Shown here one piece after another: positions 20,131 through 31,300 of a DNA stretch of 64,000 bases (the first letter of the stretch is position 1; each line of letters starts with the position of its first letter). The DNA lies in assembly GCA_030789695.1 (NCBI GenBank), contig CM061139.1:8447878-8511877 (forward strand), read 5' to 3'. Source of the stretch: Scilla litardierei (lineage: Eukaryota > Streptophyta > Magnoliopsida > Asparagales > Asparagaceae). Under the pieces are notes generated by a model. It did no database searches and had not been told where the DNA came from. It worked only from the letters and a program-made list of their open reading frames with translations. A program made the position numbers and the translations under genes.

Positions 20131-20659
20131 ATTAGTCGGTTGGTGAAAGGCGGTCGACCGACTAGTTTGAGAACTAGTCGGTCGGTCGTCTAACTGTGAC
20201 CGACTAAAAGGCAAACAGAGAACTATGACCTTGTAGGGTAGACATATTTAGTCGGTCTGTGAAGGCTCGTCGACCGACTAGTTTGCAACCTAGTCGGTCG
20301 GCCAGTGTTCATTGACCGACTAATGGATGAAAGTGGTCGACAAGAAGTTTTGAAAATTAGTCGGTCTGAGAAAGAAGCCTAACCGAATAGTTCGTCAACT
20401 AGTCGGTCGGTATTCGTTCTTTGACCGACTAATGGTAAACAGTAACTTGGTTGCGAAAAATGGTCTCTATCTTAGTCGGTCTGTGAAGAAGTGTTGACCG
20501 ACTAGTTTGACAACTAGTCGGTCGGTGGATGAACTTAGACCGACTAAGTGCAAACAGTAACTCAGTGGAAAAATCAAAGGGAAACTGTCGGTCCATGAAG
20601 AGGTTCTGATCGACTAGATTGGCATCTAGTCGGTTGGTTTTTCTTCTTGAACCGACTAA
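20131..20659 (-). repeat. AGTCGGTC/GACCGACT hairpin module (5 units) in a Ty3/gypsy LTR
   Basis: Five units of about 100-125 bp. Each runs TAGTCGGTC, about 12 bases, GACCGACTAGTTTG, AACTAGTCGGTCGG, about 13 bases, GACCGACTA: two consecutive inverted repeats plus a central CTAG palindrome. The same unit occurs in the copia LTRs at 45497-45911 and 56465-56880. Confidence 0.88.
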
Positions 20660-20809
20660 AAGGCACACAAAGTCTCCAAATGAAGCGTGAAGCTTCGGGA
20701 TGGGTTCTAGGGCTTCTAAGATGATTCTGGCTCTAAGATAAAAGCGTCACGAAGCACGCTCAGCTCCAGATAGGGGAAAGGAGATACGGAAAAGTAGAAG
20801 GGAAAAGAG

Positions 20810-20813
<4 letters not shown>

Positions 20814-20887
<74 letters not shown>
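20814..20887. repeat. (TA)n tract left of the foldback MITE
   Basis: About 37 TA repeats immediately before the MITE end. Confidence 0.95.
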
Positions 20888-20891
<4 letters not shown>

Positions 20892-21275
20892 GAGGGATCA
20901 AATGACCCCGAAAAATAACCCCCAAAAATGACCCCCTATCAAAAATCCTATGCCCCCCATTTTTTCGGAAGATCCGAACCGTTCATCTTGATCTCCACCC
21001 TCTAAATACCTTACCCACCAATTTTCAACCCGATCCCTTGTGTTTTACCCGTTCATCAACCATTCGCAAAAGTTCTATTCATATGAAACCGTAAAATTTG
21101 GGTTGGATGGATGAACGGGCAAAACACATGGGATCGGGTTGAAAATTGGTGGGTAAGGTATTTAGAGGGTGGAGATCAATATGAACGGTTCGGATCTTCC
21201 GAAAAAATGGGGGGCATAGGATTTTTGATAGGGGGTCATTTTTGGGGGTTATTTTTTGGGGGTCATTTGATCCCT

Positions 21276-21281
<6 letters not shown>
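20888..21281. mobile_element. Foldback MITE in a TA microsatellite
   Basis: A roughly 390-bp element whose two halves are near-perfect inverted copies over at least 160 bp. The left end GAGGGATCAAATGACCCC is mirrored by GGGGTCATTTGATCCCTC at the right, with a short unpaired centre around 21060-21100. Both sides are (TA)n. There is no coding capacity. Insertion into TA microsatellites recalls the Micron MITEs of rice; the superfamily cannot be fixed because any TA target duplication is hidden. Confidence 0.8.

Positions 21282-21348
<67 letters not shown>
21282..21348. repeat. (TA)n tract right of the foldback MITE
   Basis: About 33 TA repeats directly after the MITE, leading into the LTR end of element 2. 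Confidence 0.95.
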
Positions 21349-21350
<2 letters not shown>

Positions 21351-21505
21351 TACAAAAACCAGCCGTTACATAACCTCAACGGGACAAGACAAGACAAGGC
21401 AAGACACGTGTGACTTGAAGGGTTCATGCCTTACGGTTCGAGGGGGATCAGACCCTCTCCCTGTGCGCACGCTCAACCCTACCCCACCCAAGTGCACAAG
21501 ACAAG

Positions 21506-21909
21506 TCCGTACAAGGGATCACTCTCTCTGGCTTGGAGAGTGCCCTATTGCCCGCAGGCTGTGTATCCGTACAAGGGATCACTCTCTCTGGCTTGGAGAG
21601 TGCCCTATTGCCCGCAGGCTTGTATCCGTACAAGGGGTCACTCACTCTCTGGTGAGTGTCCTTTTGCCCGCAGGCTGTGTATCCGTACAAGGGATCACTC
21701 ACTCTCTGGTGAGTGCCCTATTTCCCGTAGGCTGTGTATCCGTACAAGGGATCACTCACTCTCTGGTGAGTGCCCTATTGCCCACAGGCTGTGTATCCGT
21801 ACAAGGGATCACTCACTCTCTGGTGAGTGCCCTATTGCTCGCAGGCTGTGTATCCGTACAAGGGATCACTCACTCTCTGGTGAGTGCCCTATTGCCCGCA
21901 GGCTGTGTA
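21506..21909 (-). repeat. Hairpin minisatellite (7 units), 3' LTR of element 3
   Basis: Units of 57-60 bp beginning TCCGTACAAGGG. Two have stem CACTCTC with GAGAGTG; five have CACTCAC with GTGAGTG around the loop TCTCTG. All are followed by CCCTATT or a near variant. Confidence 0.92.
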
Positions 21910-22641
21910 ACATGACATGACATGACAAGTAAGGAATTGTTCTTCTGGGGGTCCACACGCACGCACACACAAGAAATCCCTAAGGTGTCAGTTGTTGTTG
22001 TTGCGCTTAGACTTCGTCGTCAAGTCTAAGCTGTAAAGGGAGTCCCGGTCGCTATCATTTCACGTCCGGTTCTCTTTGTTTACGTTTTAACAGTTCTAAG
22101 AGTCTATGGCTTAAACACGGCTGAAAGTACAAGTGAGTACACTTGCCTGCGGTGGCGAGTGCATTGTCTGTCTGGAGCGTCCTGTCGAAACGTCGTGTCG
22201 GCGATGGTCCGTCTGAAACAGGATAATGGCGATGTCAGATCGTGCTTTTCGTTAGTCCTATTACGGTTTTTTTCTAAATTTGGCGGGATTACCATAACAG
22301 TCAAAAAGTCACGTCTTTTGATGATTTTTGTTCAGTCTAGATCGACGTCTACCCTATGTGCACAGAAAATCAGTTCGTTCGTCGATTTTTCCTACGGTGG
22401 ACAACGTTTTAATGATGCAGAAAATAACATTAGTTAAATTAAGTTGCTGATTTTATTTAGGTTTCGGTTATCTACGGTGTGGGTTTTTCTACGAGTTAGG
22501 GGACTGACCTGGAACAACGATCAAGCGAGATCTGACGTCGGGTCTGAATGGCTACGGTAACGAGCTAGGGGACGTCGGCGAGTGGCAACATGCAAGAGGA
22601 CGTCGGGATCCAGACGGTAGCAATGGGGCGTACATAACTAT

Positions 22642-23058
22642 CTGCGTCATAAGATAAAGATATTAAGCTAAAAAGGTGCCTAACTAAAAGATATTAATGT
22701 ACCTTAAATATAATATAACTAGCTGATAATAAAATCACTAGTGTACTTTATATTAGGTCTAATATTATGCACTAATTTTATTAGAAGCTAACTGATATAA
22801 TATAATTAGCATATTCTTTTATAATTATCTAACTTACATAATTTAACTAGGTATAATAACACAAAACTAGCTGGTATTACCAATTAACATATACATTTAA
22901 GGCTTACTGCTTAATATATGCACTAACTGTTCAAACGTATGGGCATGCACTGATCTTGTATATAATGAATCATATGTAGTTTGAAAACCCAATGTTATAT
23001 ACCATAATAATAATATACCATAGCTACAGTACTAACATGCTAGCCCTTAACAACTCAC
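22642..23058 (-). other. Putative 417-bp intron in the 3' LTR of element 3
   Basis: Minus strand: GC-rich leader ending AATACT, donor GTGAGTTG, about 400 bp of very AT-rich sequence, acceptor TTATGACGCAG. The other LTR copy keeps the same ends and the same length (35047-35463), and an unrelated LTR has matching ends (62402-62777). Confidence 0.45.
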
Positions 23059-23740
23059 AGTATTTGTGAAGCAGAGCCTGCGGCCGTTATCCTTCGACGG
23101 CAAGGCGGCTTCGAGGCGCAAAGGGCATTCTGTGGATGGGAAGGGCGAGGCGGTTTCGAGGGTGTCGACGTCGTAGGAAAGGAGGCGGTGGCGTGAAGTG
23201 TTGGCGGCTAGGGGGAGGTAGTCGGCAACCTCGGAGGGGGCAGCCGGCAGTCTTTTGAGGGTGGCCATGGCTTGTGCACGCGCGGAGGATGCCGTTTGAT
23301 CCGGGTGTTGGGAGGCCGTAGCGAGACGGGGAGGTCGCGCGGTCATGGAGGTGGCCAGAGCGCTTGTGTTGAAGAGTGGCCGATGTGTTACAAAAAAGAG
23401 GCCTGCAGCTATATTACGTGGGTGAAAGGAGACAGGCGGCGTGAGGTGACCGCCGTCAGGTCGGATGCGTGCACGTGTGGGCTCTACGGCAGCTGCTGCA
23501 TGCGCAAGGACCAGGCTGAGCATGGGGTGATTTTGGTCGGAGGAGGGCCGGAGTGAGGTGGTTGCGGGGTTGCCGTGGTGGAGGAGAGGGCCGGCTGTGG
23601 GTATACGCGTGGAGAGGATGAACGGGAGGAGGCGTGCGTGGATGTTGCCGGAGCAAATAGTCTATCCGGTGGCCCGCGCGTGGGTGCAAGGGGAAGAGGA
23701 AAAGGCAACAGCTAAGGATTTGTGCGGGTTAGAGTTCTGT
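23059..23740 (-). other. GC-rich leader segment of the element 3 LTR
   Basis: GC-rich block downstream of the putative core promoter. Several frames are open by composition only and look unlike any protein family, so I do not call a gene. Confidence 0.5.
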
Positions 23741-23771
23741 CATTTTATTATAGGAACCCTAGGTTTAGATA

Positions 23772-23772
23772 G

Positions 23773-23846
<74 letters not shown>
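23772..23846. repeat. Expanded (TA)n tract in the LTR of element 3
   Basis: About 37 TA repeats where the sister LTR has only about five (36181-36190). It lies about 30 bp upstream (minus strand) of CCTATAATAAAATG, a possible core promoter. Confidence 0.9.
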
Positions 23847-23849
<3 letters not shown>

Positions 23850-24631
23850 GAGAGAGGGATGTAGGTTACTGTGAGGTTTAGGGTGATTATTATTTGTAGG
23901 GAAAGATAGGTGCACATGAGTCCTTGGCAAGGTTTTGGGTTAGGTTATTAAATTGACAAGGGAGAGAGATATTGAAAGTGGGGATGTGGGGTGACGTGTG
24001 CGAGTGGTTAGAGGGATACGGGGCTACAGTTATTATTAGATAGGATATCAAATAATTTAGATTTTATTAACAGAATAGGTTTTTTTTTAGGATTTGTTCT
24101 TTTAAAAGAAGATTTGATTCTCTGGTTCCCATTTGAAAACAAACTGGCAAAATTTGTAATTAAAAGTCATGGTTTAAATGGTACCAGTTTATAATAATTT
24201 GGTTATAAAAATAACTCACAGAACTTTTAATTTCCAATTTTTTTAAATAAAAATACATATATATAAATTATAATGAGATAAGTATGTAAGTCTATGGACG
24301 TCCAAAAATTACAACGGATGTACCAGGGCGATCGCGCCTCCGAGAGGGTCGAGAATACGGGGTTCGGTCGCGCGCTAGGTTCACAGAAAACGAACTAACA
24401 ATAAAAAGGTTCGGCGTCATAGTCTAAAACTACGATGATCCTGCAATCAAACCTGATTTGTGGGAGAACGACCCGTGGAATGAAGTTCACTAAAAATCCC
24501 AGAAATAACTACTCTTCAATACGGTCACAACGACATATCATATCGCATAGTCCGGATCCAAGAAGAGGCCTACGCACACGAAAAGAGTCGTACGCGTAGA
24601 AAATATGAACGGTCAGAAAGCGGTCGTTACA

Positions 24632-26264
24632 TTCTATCCACCTTAGAAATGATTCCGTCCTCAGAATCACTTATAATAATAATAATAATATCTATAAACA
24701 CTTATACCTACAACTCCCATATCTACACATATTGATCGCTAATCCCATAACTTCAAACATCGTTCCTCAAATAATCCATCATAACTCGTCTCTCCACTGG
24801 CTAATCCTACAACTAGAAACATACCCTAGCACCTGACTATAGATCCACATTGCCGTCCACAATTCAACAATCATCACGTCCCCAATATATCATCCATCAC
24901 CTTAACTCGTAAATCTATTCTTCAAAATCATTGAACCAAAAACTACATCTATCATTACCCTTATCATCTAATCTCCTAATCATACCAAATCCGTCTACCT
25001 TACCATCCATCCATATCAACACGTCGTGTTACTTCCAACGTCTTCTCATGCCAACATAACATTCAGGTCTTGATGCTTTAATGTTCTACTCATTCTCATG
25101 ATCACTCTAAATCATACTATACCTCCATAGCTACTCCTATCTACCACTCGTCCAAGTTTCGGGTCGATAAGTTCTCATCCCTCTGTACATAATTTCGTCC
25201 AACCAGAATTCTCCATTGGGTCCGTCACACATTTGTATTATAAAAGTAAATAGATAAGTCTTGAACACCTCATTCTTTTCATTCGAAAGAATTCTAATCT
25301 AATATCCCTGTTATTCAAAACCAACTAATCACTGATACAACATATCTCATCTCACTCTGAGCCTACCTGTAAGCATAACCCTATAACGAAATAGCTAGTA
25401 CTAACAGCATCATAACAATAAAAAATAACACTCCCGAAGAGGGAAAGAAAAGAAGGAAGTTTAAGGCCTATGACATATTTTAAAACATTGGGAAAAACGT
25501 CTGGAGTTGTGGTAATGGGTGAGGGAAGATAGGTGGGTTGTGAACTTGTGTGCTTGTTTCAAAACCTTAAGGATTTGGTTTAAAAGAAAACAAAAGTTTT
25601 GATATAATCACATGCAACTAAAGATAAGCTATTCTATAATGCGAAAAAACTAAGTCTAAGGAATTGCCCGTTATGACGCTATTCATACCTATATGAATAC
25701 CATTATCCAGACAACTCCATACGTATATCACGGACCACACTGAGTATACATACACGACACAAAAGACAATCACTAATATCCTAAAGGCAGCACACTCATA
25801 CAGGTCCAAACACACTACCTATACACATGCACTACGACGACATCACAAACCAATGGGCTCACTACTACCTAGAGATGCCATAGGCAACTACAGGCACTGA
25901 TGTCTTCATAAAAGAAAGGAAGCCGAAACCAAAAGCGAACGACACAAGATCGGAAAGAACGAGTTCAGATAAGTCGATGATAAGAAGATAGCTGGTTGGA
26001 TGGGACAAAAATATTGCTTAAAATAACTAAAGAGATGGAAGAAGGATTACGTGTAAAATATGGTATCATATATTATATACTTATAAAAATACGTAGAAAT
26101 AGCAAGCAAATGGTAAAATATTACGACTCGGAAAAAGAGTTAGGCAAAGGAAGAAGAGGAGGATGAGGTAGTGATTGTTTTGCAAATGAAAATAAGTTTA
26201 TACAAAGATTTTTTTTGAAATGTAAGCACGATGAACATAGAACTGATATATATATATATATATA
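24632..26264 (-). other. Non-coding interior of element 3 (3' side)
   Basis: Begins with the PPT-like region, then a short (TAA)n run (24676-24690). The rest is AT/C-rich sequence without an ORF or a recognisable pol remnant, ending in a 20-bp TA tract at the LINE 5' end. Confidence 0.55.
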
Positions 26265-26265
26265 A

Positions 26266-28362
26266 ATGACCCCCGCTATTTTCGGAGCGGCGATTCCAGA
26301 TGACCCTGGCGGCGTCGGCGACGTGGGTTCTCTGGGTGGTGATCCTTTGGAGAGGCGGGATGTTCCAATTGTTGATGGGAGGGTGAGGCCATCCCGTCCT
26401 CGGGTTCTTGGAGGCGGCCCTGGAGGAGAAGTTTCGGCCCCTGTTTTGGATCCTGTAGGGGCCATTGGAGGAGGCCATGGAGGTTTTGGACCCCATTGCG
26501 GCGATCTGGTGGATCATCTGCGATCTGCGGCCGTTGGGGAGTCGAGGTGGATTCTGCCTAGAGGAGGCGTGGGGGATGTCGGGGCGGGGTCCTCGTCATC
26601 TGCGGGATCTAGAGGAGGGTTCTCTGGTGGCGATGTTCTTATGGGTGGCGCTCCTAGAGTCGGCAAAGCGGGTGTTCGACCTGGCCCTGGTGTCGGTGGG
26701 GCTCTGGGGATGGCTGGGTGGAAGTCCGGAGGGGGCGGCATCGCTCGGTTCAGGGTAGGGGGCCTACTATTAGGCTTCCCACCGTGGGGGGACGGCCTAG
26801 GTCAGGCCGTGCTCCGACGTTGGGTAGGCCTACGGGTAGGGGACCTAATGCTGGCATGGGTATCGGTGACGCTCGCAAGGTGGTTGATGCTTTTCCTAAG
26901 AGACTTGACCGCATCCCCCCTAGACCTATAGTGCCAATATCTGTCAATACTAGTGCGGAAAAGAGGTCTTGGTTGGATGTTTGTGCGGATCGTCGATCCT
27001 ATGGGGCGGGTCTAGCAATGTCCTTGGTGCCCCCGCTCACCCTTGCAGATGGTTCCACCTGTGCTCGTGTCTCGGGATCGTTGGTGGAACGGGGAGCGGA
27101 GAGATGGAAGAACACTCTTGTGGGGTATGTCTTGGGTGATACCCCTTACTATGGTCAAATTGTTGCATGGATGGAGAGACTCTGGAGGCTAAACAAGAAG
27201 GTTCAGGTTTATTCCAAAGAAAATGGGTTCTTTTATTTCAAATTTGAGTCGTCGGATGAATGTGAGAGGATTCTTCGAGGGGGGCCTTGGCTATTCGACG
27301 GGAGACTGGTAGTGCTTAAAAGGTGGAGTCTGAATCTCCGTCATGATAGAGACATTCTTACTTCGGTACCCGTGTGGGTGCAGCTTCATGGACTTCCCTT
27401 ATATATGTGGAATCTGGAGACCCTGAATATAATCGCCTCTGTGATTGGTACTCCTATGTGTTTGGATCGGGCTACTGCAAACTTGGAGAGAATTACCTAC
27501 GCTAGGTGCCTGGTAGAGGTGGATGCTTCCGTATCATTACGGAAGTCTGTTGAGGTGGAATTAGATGGGGGGAAATAATAACAATAGAAGCCAAATTTGA
27601 AGGTGAACCGCCGCGGTGTAGTAAGTGTGTCTGTTTTGGTCACACGGATGGCCAATGCCCAAGCGCGGGTGAGCCCCCTTCAATCCAAGAGGTGGGATGT
27701 GCGGTGGACAAGGAGGATCTTTGCTCGGGTGACGTTGTGCCCAAGTTCGACTCCGCTGCTGTTGGTGACGTCCCGCCTTCATCTCCAACTGCAGGGGGGA
27801 TCCTGTTGCTGAGCTTGCGGATGCAACGACTGGCAAATCGGGGCAGGCTGCTACTGAAGGGAGCCCGCTGGCGCATGCTCGTACGGAGAGGATTTCTGAG
27901 GTAGCCGGCGTGACGGTGACTGGCCAAGTGTTTCCCGTGGTCTCGGAGGTGTGTTCCCGTGTCCAGGTGGATGCTCCTGGGAATATTAGGCCTATGCCCA
28001 ATCATGTTGGGGGCCTACCTGCCACTTCCAAGGGCAGTTTTCAGCTGGAGAAGGTACCTGTAGATGATGTCGACTGTCCAAATAATGTACCGGTTGCTGA
28101 TGGCCATGTCTCTTCGGTAAAGCTTCGGGAATCTTCTGCGATGCTTCCATCTCTTTTAGATTGCCATCCTAGGGTGGATGTGGATCTGATTCCGCAGGTG
28201 TTGGCGGTTGACAACCCAGATTGGTTGATGGAGGAATGCAATCTTTCGCAGGTTGATGAAGGCAGGAAGGCAAGAAAGAAGGCTGAATGCCAGGCTGAAT
28301 CCAGTGCTAGGCGGAGTGCCAGGATTCAGAATTGCATTCCAAAAAACCCGGTTAGTCAATGA
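26266..28362 (+). pseudogene. LINE ORF1 (DUF4283 and zinc-knuckle RNA-binding protein), frameshifted
   Basis: Reads from ATG 26266 as a Gly/Arg-rich region and changes frame by about 26930. It continues through a DUF4283 domain (about 26970-27560, with YFKFESSDECERILRGGPW and PVWVQLHGLPLYMW). A slip in the G run near 27570 breaks the frame just before a CCHC knuckle, CSKCVCFGHTDGQC (about 27614-27655). A last frame (27910-28362) gives the basic C terminus. In plant L1s this protein binds the element's RNA and supports reverse transcription. Its TGA overlaps the ATG of ORF2. Confidence 0.8.
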
Positions 28363-31300
28363 CAGTTTTCATTTGGAATACTAGGGGGTTGAATAACCCT
28401 GTTCGTCGGCGGGATCTTCGGTACAGAATTATGGCCATTAAGCCTTCTGCTATTATTCTATTGGAGACGAAACTTAAGTCTATGGCGGCTCTTAATAACA
28501 CTCTATGGCCCAAACATTGGCTCTCCTTTAATAACTTGGACAAAGCCCCTGGCGGTAGGATTGTAATGGCTCTGGACCCTTCGGTTTGGAAGGCCACCTT
28601 AACCTCGTCATCTGATCAACACATCTCTATTTCCTGTATTAACTCCGGGGGTTTATCATGCACTATAACGGGAGTGTATGGCCGGAATACATTGGGGGAG
28701 CGAAAGGATTTGTGGAGTTCTCTGCAGCGGGATGCTGCTGCTATGAGTATTGGAGGATGGATGGTTTGCGGGGATTTTAACTGTGTGCTTTCTGCTACGG
28801 ACAAAGTAGGGGGCAGGAGGCTGGAGCAAAAAATGCTCTTAGACTTCAATGATTGTATTAGTGCCTGCCAGCTGCTACAGCTCAAGAGCACCGGCTGCAA
28901 GTACAGTTGGTGTAATAATAGAACAGGGGATGGCCGCATATCTGCTCGGTTAGATAGAGTATTCATTAATGGGGATTTGCTCAGACTGCTTACGTCTTCA
29001 TATGTTGAGTATTTGGATCCTTCTACTAGTGACCACTCACCTATGGTGGTCAGATTCCACCCTCAGGTACATTCCGTTCATAAACCCTTCAAATACTTTA
29101 ATTATTGGAGCAAATGCCAAGGGATTTCTGAAATCATAGATGAGAGCTGGGGGGGGTTATGTGGCTGGCTCCCCTATGTATTGTGTGGCCCAAAAACTAA
29201 AGAGGGTGAGACCTTTGCTTCGCAAGTGGGCTAGCAATTATAATGCAAGAAAGATGGTTAATCATTGCCGTGCTAAACTTGAAGCTGTTAGGGAAAATCC
29301 GCATTTGATTAATGATGTATCTCTCCAAGATCAGGAGCAGGCTTTGATGAGGGAGCTTGCTAGTGCCATGAGTCTGGAAGAAGAGATGTACCGCCAAAAG
29401 AGCCGTCAAAATTGGATATCATTGGGGGATCGCAATACTAAATTCTTTTATAATGCTATGAAGTCTAGAGAAAGCCACAACAGTTTAACTCATTTGGTAG
29501 ACACTCAGGGGAGGCAAACTAGCTCTTTTGATGTACTGAAACAGGAAGCAATTGATTACTATATGGAGTTATATAACCAACAGCACTATGAGTCTACTTT
29601 CGGTTCTATTATCCCTAAGCGTATTCTCACTGGGGAAGCTTCCACCTGGCTGATCAGAAGAGTTTCAGATGAGGAAATCAGGAATGTTGTATTTCAGATG
29701 AATCCTGACAAGGCCCCTGGCCCTGATGGATATAATGCGCATTTCTTTCAGACCTATTGGTACAGGATTGGAGAGGATGTATCTATAGCTGTCAAGTCCT
29801 TCTTTGCTTCGGGCTACCTTCTCAGGCAAGTTAACCACACCCATCTTACTCTTGTTCCTAAGAATTCTAATGCTTCCACTCTAAGTGACTATAGACCAAT
29901 TGCATGTTGCAATGTTTTATACAAAATTGTCAGTAAGATTATATGCAATAGGCTCAGGGTGGTGGTTCATGAACTTATCTCCCCTAATCAGGCAGCGTTC
30001 CTTAAAGGGAGGCTATTATCGGATAGCTCCCTAATTGCTCATGAGCAGATTCGGGACTTCAGTAACCCAATGGGGAGTAGGGCCTGCCTAAAGCTGGATC
30101 TGCGGAAGGCATTCGATTCCGTGAATCGTGAGTTTGTGCTTCACTTTTTGGGTCAAATGGGGTTTCCTACTGTGTTTATAAGGTGGATTCAGGAATGTAT
30201 TACTTCGCCTACGTTCTCTGTGATGGTTAGGGGCTCCCCTGTGGGGTACTTTGATGGCAACAGGGGAATTAGGCAAGGGGATCCTCTCTCCCCTTACTTG
30301 TTCGTTATTGCCATGGAAGCTTTTTCAATACTGATGGCTAAAGCACTTGCTAGGGGCGACCTCCAGCCCATGAGACGTTCAGGATCCATTTCCCATCTTC
30401 TATTTGCGGATGACCTGCTTGTGTTTTGCAGAGCTAACCTTAAAACGTTCAGAGGTATCAGGTCATTACTCCTTGACTTCTCGAATTTTACAGGGTTGCA
30501 GGTAAACTGGGATAAGAGCCGGGCAATATTTAGTAAGGGCGTCAAGGACAGGTCTATTCTGGCGGATTGCTTAGGTATAAAGATCTCCTCAACTTTCACT
30601 ACCTACCTTGGGCTCCCTTTGTCATCCAAATATCCTAAAGCTCCAATGTATGGTAGATTGGTAGATAAATGCAAGAAGAGGATTTTGGGTTGGACATCAT
30701 CTATGTTATCTATTGCGGGGCGGATTGAGCTGGTGAAGTCGGTAATTTATGGTATGGTGTCGTTCTGGTTGCAGGCCTATCACATGCCCTTCTCTGTAGT
30801 GCGGGAAATTTCATCTCTTTACAGGCGGTTCATTATGGGTCCCTCACGTGCATGGGCTTGGAAGGATATCTGTACCCCTAAGGCTGAAGGTGGTGTGGGT
30901 ATTCGGTTGTTGGAGGACCTCAATGTGGCAGCTGGGGTTAGGCTTACTTGGAGGTTTCTTACATCCAAGAGCTTATGGGCGAAGCAAATGAGAGGTAGAT
31001 ATGATGGGGTTGATGGGTTCTATGCGGCTAAAGGTTCATTGACACATTCGGGCACTTGGAAACATATGTTGAATTGTAGAACGGCATCCAACAAGCTTAT
31101 CAAGCGGGTTGTGAGAGATGGATGCTCTACCCTTTTCTGGCATGACAATTGGCTAGATTGTGGTCCACTTAGAAATCTGGCGGTGGTTCCGCCTGACTCC
31201 TTTATGAAGCATGTGAGTGACTACTGGATTAATGGGGCTTGGGCGATTGATGCGTCAATTGCTAGCATCCGGCATCACTTCTCCAATGTCAAGATTACAC

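Larger units (their letters stand above)
1..21370 (-). mobile_element. Element 2: Tekay/Del-type Ty3/gypsy LTR retrotransposon (interrupted)
   Basis: A chromovirus read on the minus strand: 5' LTR 17950-21370, gag 16696-17817, pol 13299-16577 continuing at 290-411 after the insertion of element 1, then the start of the 3' LTR at 249 running off the window. Both LTRs share the terminal stretch ending CAGCCGTTACA. The right end at 21370 sits inside the LTR of element 3: from 21371 the sequence continues as the counterpart of 33885 onward in the other LTR of element 3. The 5 bp TAACC at 21371-21375 is the expected target duplication, but its partner is off-window. Confidence 0.88.
17950..21370 (-). 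repeat. 5' LTR of element 2
   Basis: 3421 bp including a nested MITE and its TA tracts; minus-strand start TGTAACGGCTGG, end GGGGCGTGACA. From the LTR 5' end: TA tracts with MITE (20814-21348), hairpin module (20131-20659), TATA-like box (20078-20085), GC-rich leader (about 19540-19860), conserved CAG-GCAAGT (19200-19208), hairpin minisatellite (18757-18936), inverted repeat (18383-18421) and the acidic ORF (18299-18384). It is related to the element 3 LTR but clearly diverged. Confidence 0.85.
21371..24631 (-). repeat. 3' LTR of element 3 (truncated by element 2)
   Basis: Closely matches 33885-36979. Differences include minisatellite copy number (7 units against 5), and a TA tract of about 75 bp (23772-23846) against about 10 bp at 36181-36190. 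The outer part equivalent to 33276-33884 is off-window. Confidence 0.88.

Noticed and set aside
21506..21909. CRISPR-like array
   Set aside because: Units are directly adjacent with variation throughout and no unique spacers, and the context is a plant retrotransposon LTR. It is a minisatellite.
21415..21920. Long repetitive ORFs translating the minisatellite
   Set aside because: Open only because the 57-60-bp unit is a multiple of three or nearly so. The repeated peptide has no family resemblance and the region lies inside an LTR.
23047..23850. Several overlapping ORFs in the element 3 LTR
   Set aside because: GC-rich leader plus a TA tract translated as alternating Tyr and Ile; not conserved in frame between the two LTR copies.
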